Assembly (NCBI GenBank): GCA_900546465.1
Contig: URCX01000113.1
Span: forward strand, 1 to 6,363
From: an uncultured Bacteroidota bacterium
GTDB lineage: Bacteria; Bacteroidota; Bacteroidia; Bacteroidales; P3
DNA: 6,363 bases
Reading direction: 5' to 3'
Shown: one piece after another, positions 6,063 through 6,363 of the stretch
Layout: the number at the start of each line of letters is the position of its first letter
Numbering within the stretch: position 1 is the stretch's first letter
Position numbers and translations under genes: made by a program
The notes under the pieces: generated by a model
The model's database searches: none
What the model was told of the DNA's origin: nothing
The model's input: only the letters and a program-made list of their open reading frames with translations

Positions 6063-6363
6063 ATGGAGACAATTAGAAAATTCGGCATTTTGTTGCTTTG
6101 TATCTTTGCTGTAACGGCATTTTTCGTTTTTTCCAGAGATGAAAAGGAGGAAACAGGGAGAAATTCCGAGGAAGGAGCGAGAGAGGAGATGCCCACAGAG
6201 ACATTCACTGTGAATGCTGTGCAATTCAAGATGGTGAGAGTGGAAGGCGGAACTTTTCAAATGGGTGGTACCTCGGAGCAAGGCAGCGATGCATTGACAG
6301 ATGAGAAACCTGTTCATTCGGTTACTCTCTCCGATTACTATATCGGACAAACCCAAGTAACGC
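6063..6363 (+). CDS. Membrane-anchored SUMF1/formylglycine-generating-enzyme-fold protein, 3' end cut by the window edge
   Basis: The reading frame from the ATG at 6063 stays open for 100 codons to the window end. Residues 6-24 form a hydrophobic segment (FGILLLCIFAVTAFFVFS) after METIRK. This fits an uncleaved signal anchor or a signal peptide; a cysteine sits at 13 but too early and in the wrong context for a normal lipobox. A charged, Glu-rich linker (25-46) follows. Then comes the typical start of a SUMF1/FGE domain: FKMVRVEGGTFQMGGTSEQG (55-74), EKPVHSVTLSDYYIGQTQVT (81-100). This domain occurs in sulfatase-maturing enzymes but also in many Bacteroidota surface and gliding or secretion proteins that lack that activity. 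The active-site cysteines of true FGE are C-terminal and outside the window, so catalysis cannot be judged. The start is supported by the promoter just upstream. Confidence 0.88.
   Translation, partial: METIRKFGILLLCIFAVTAFFVFSRDEKEETGRNSEEGAREEMPTETFTVNAVQFKMVRVEGGTFQMGGTSEQGSDALTDEKPVHSVTLSDYYIGQTQVT

Noticed and set aside
5844..6356. A 170-codon minus-strand open frame.
   Set aside because: It covers the repeat cluster, the promoter and the opposite strand of the SUMF1-domain gene, and has no protein-like motifs.

Overview
This window comes from a Bacteroidota genome, most likely Bacteroidales. I infer this from three things. Two promoters match the Bacteroidota TTTG / TAnnTTTG consensus. 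Several genes start behind A-rich leaders without an obvious Shine-Dalgarno sequence. The coiled-coil lipoprotein resembles a family I know from Bacteroides-like organisms. Genus cannot be fixed from this sequence alone.

Positions 1-4687, minus strand, hold a thiamine biosynthesis operon. Transcription runs right to left: promoter (4680-4709), TPP riboswitch (4564-4639), thiD, thiS, a divergent ThiE/TenI-family gene, canonical thiE, thiG, and thiC, which is cut by the left edge. The genes are tightly packed: thiD/thiS and thiS/TenI-like overlap, and the remaining gaps are 9, 37 and 30 nt. Together they make both halves of thiamine. ThiC and ThiD give HMP-PP. ThiS and ThiG build the thiazole phosphate. 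ThiE joins the two into thiamine phosphate. The sulfur-loading ThiF and the dehydroglycine-forming ThiH (or ThiO) are not in the window and may lie beyond thiC.

Positions 4816-5760, plus strand, hold a divergently transcribed lipoprotein gene followed by a clear intrinsic terminator. The protein has a long coiled coil and a C-terminal domain resembling the Bacteroides Cbp1-type collagen-binding adhesin family. The divergent promoter region is about 130 bp.

Positions 5761-6062 contain no gene. They hold an inverted repeat with 17-bp arms inside a degenerate 21-bp-period repeat, then a textbook Bacteroidota promoter. From 6063 to the right edge is the start of a membrane-anchored or secreted SUMF1/formylglycine-generating-enzyme-fold protein.

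I found no mobile element genes, tRNA, rRNA or CRISPR array. Most of the window is a recognisable housekeeping pathway. The less ordinary parts are the second ThiE-like protein, the variant riboswitch, and the repeat cluster before the SUMF1 gene.
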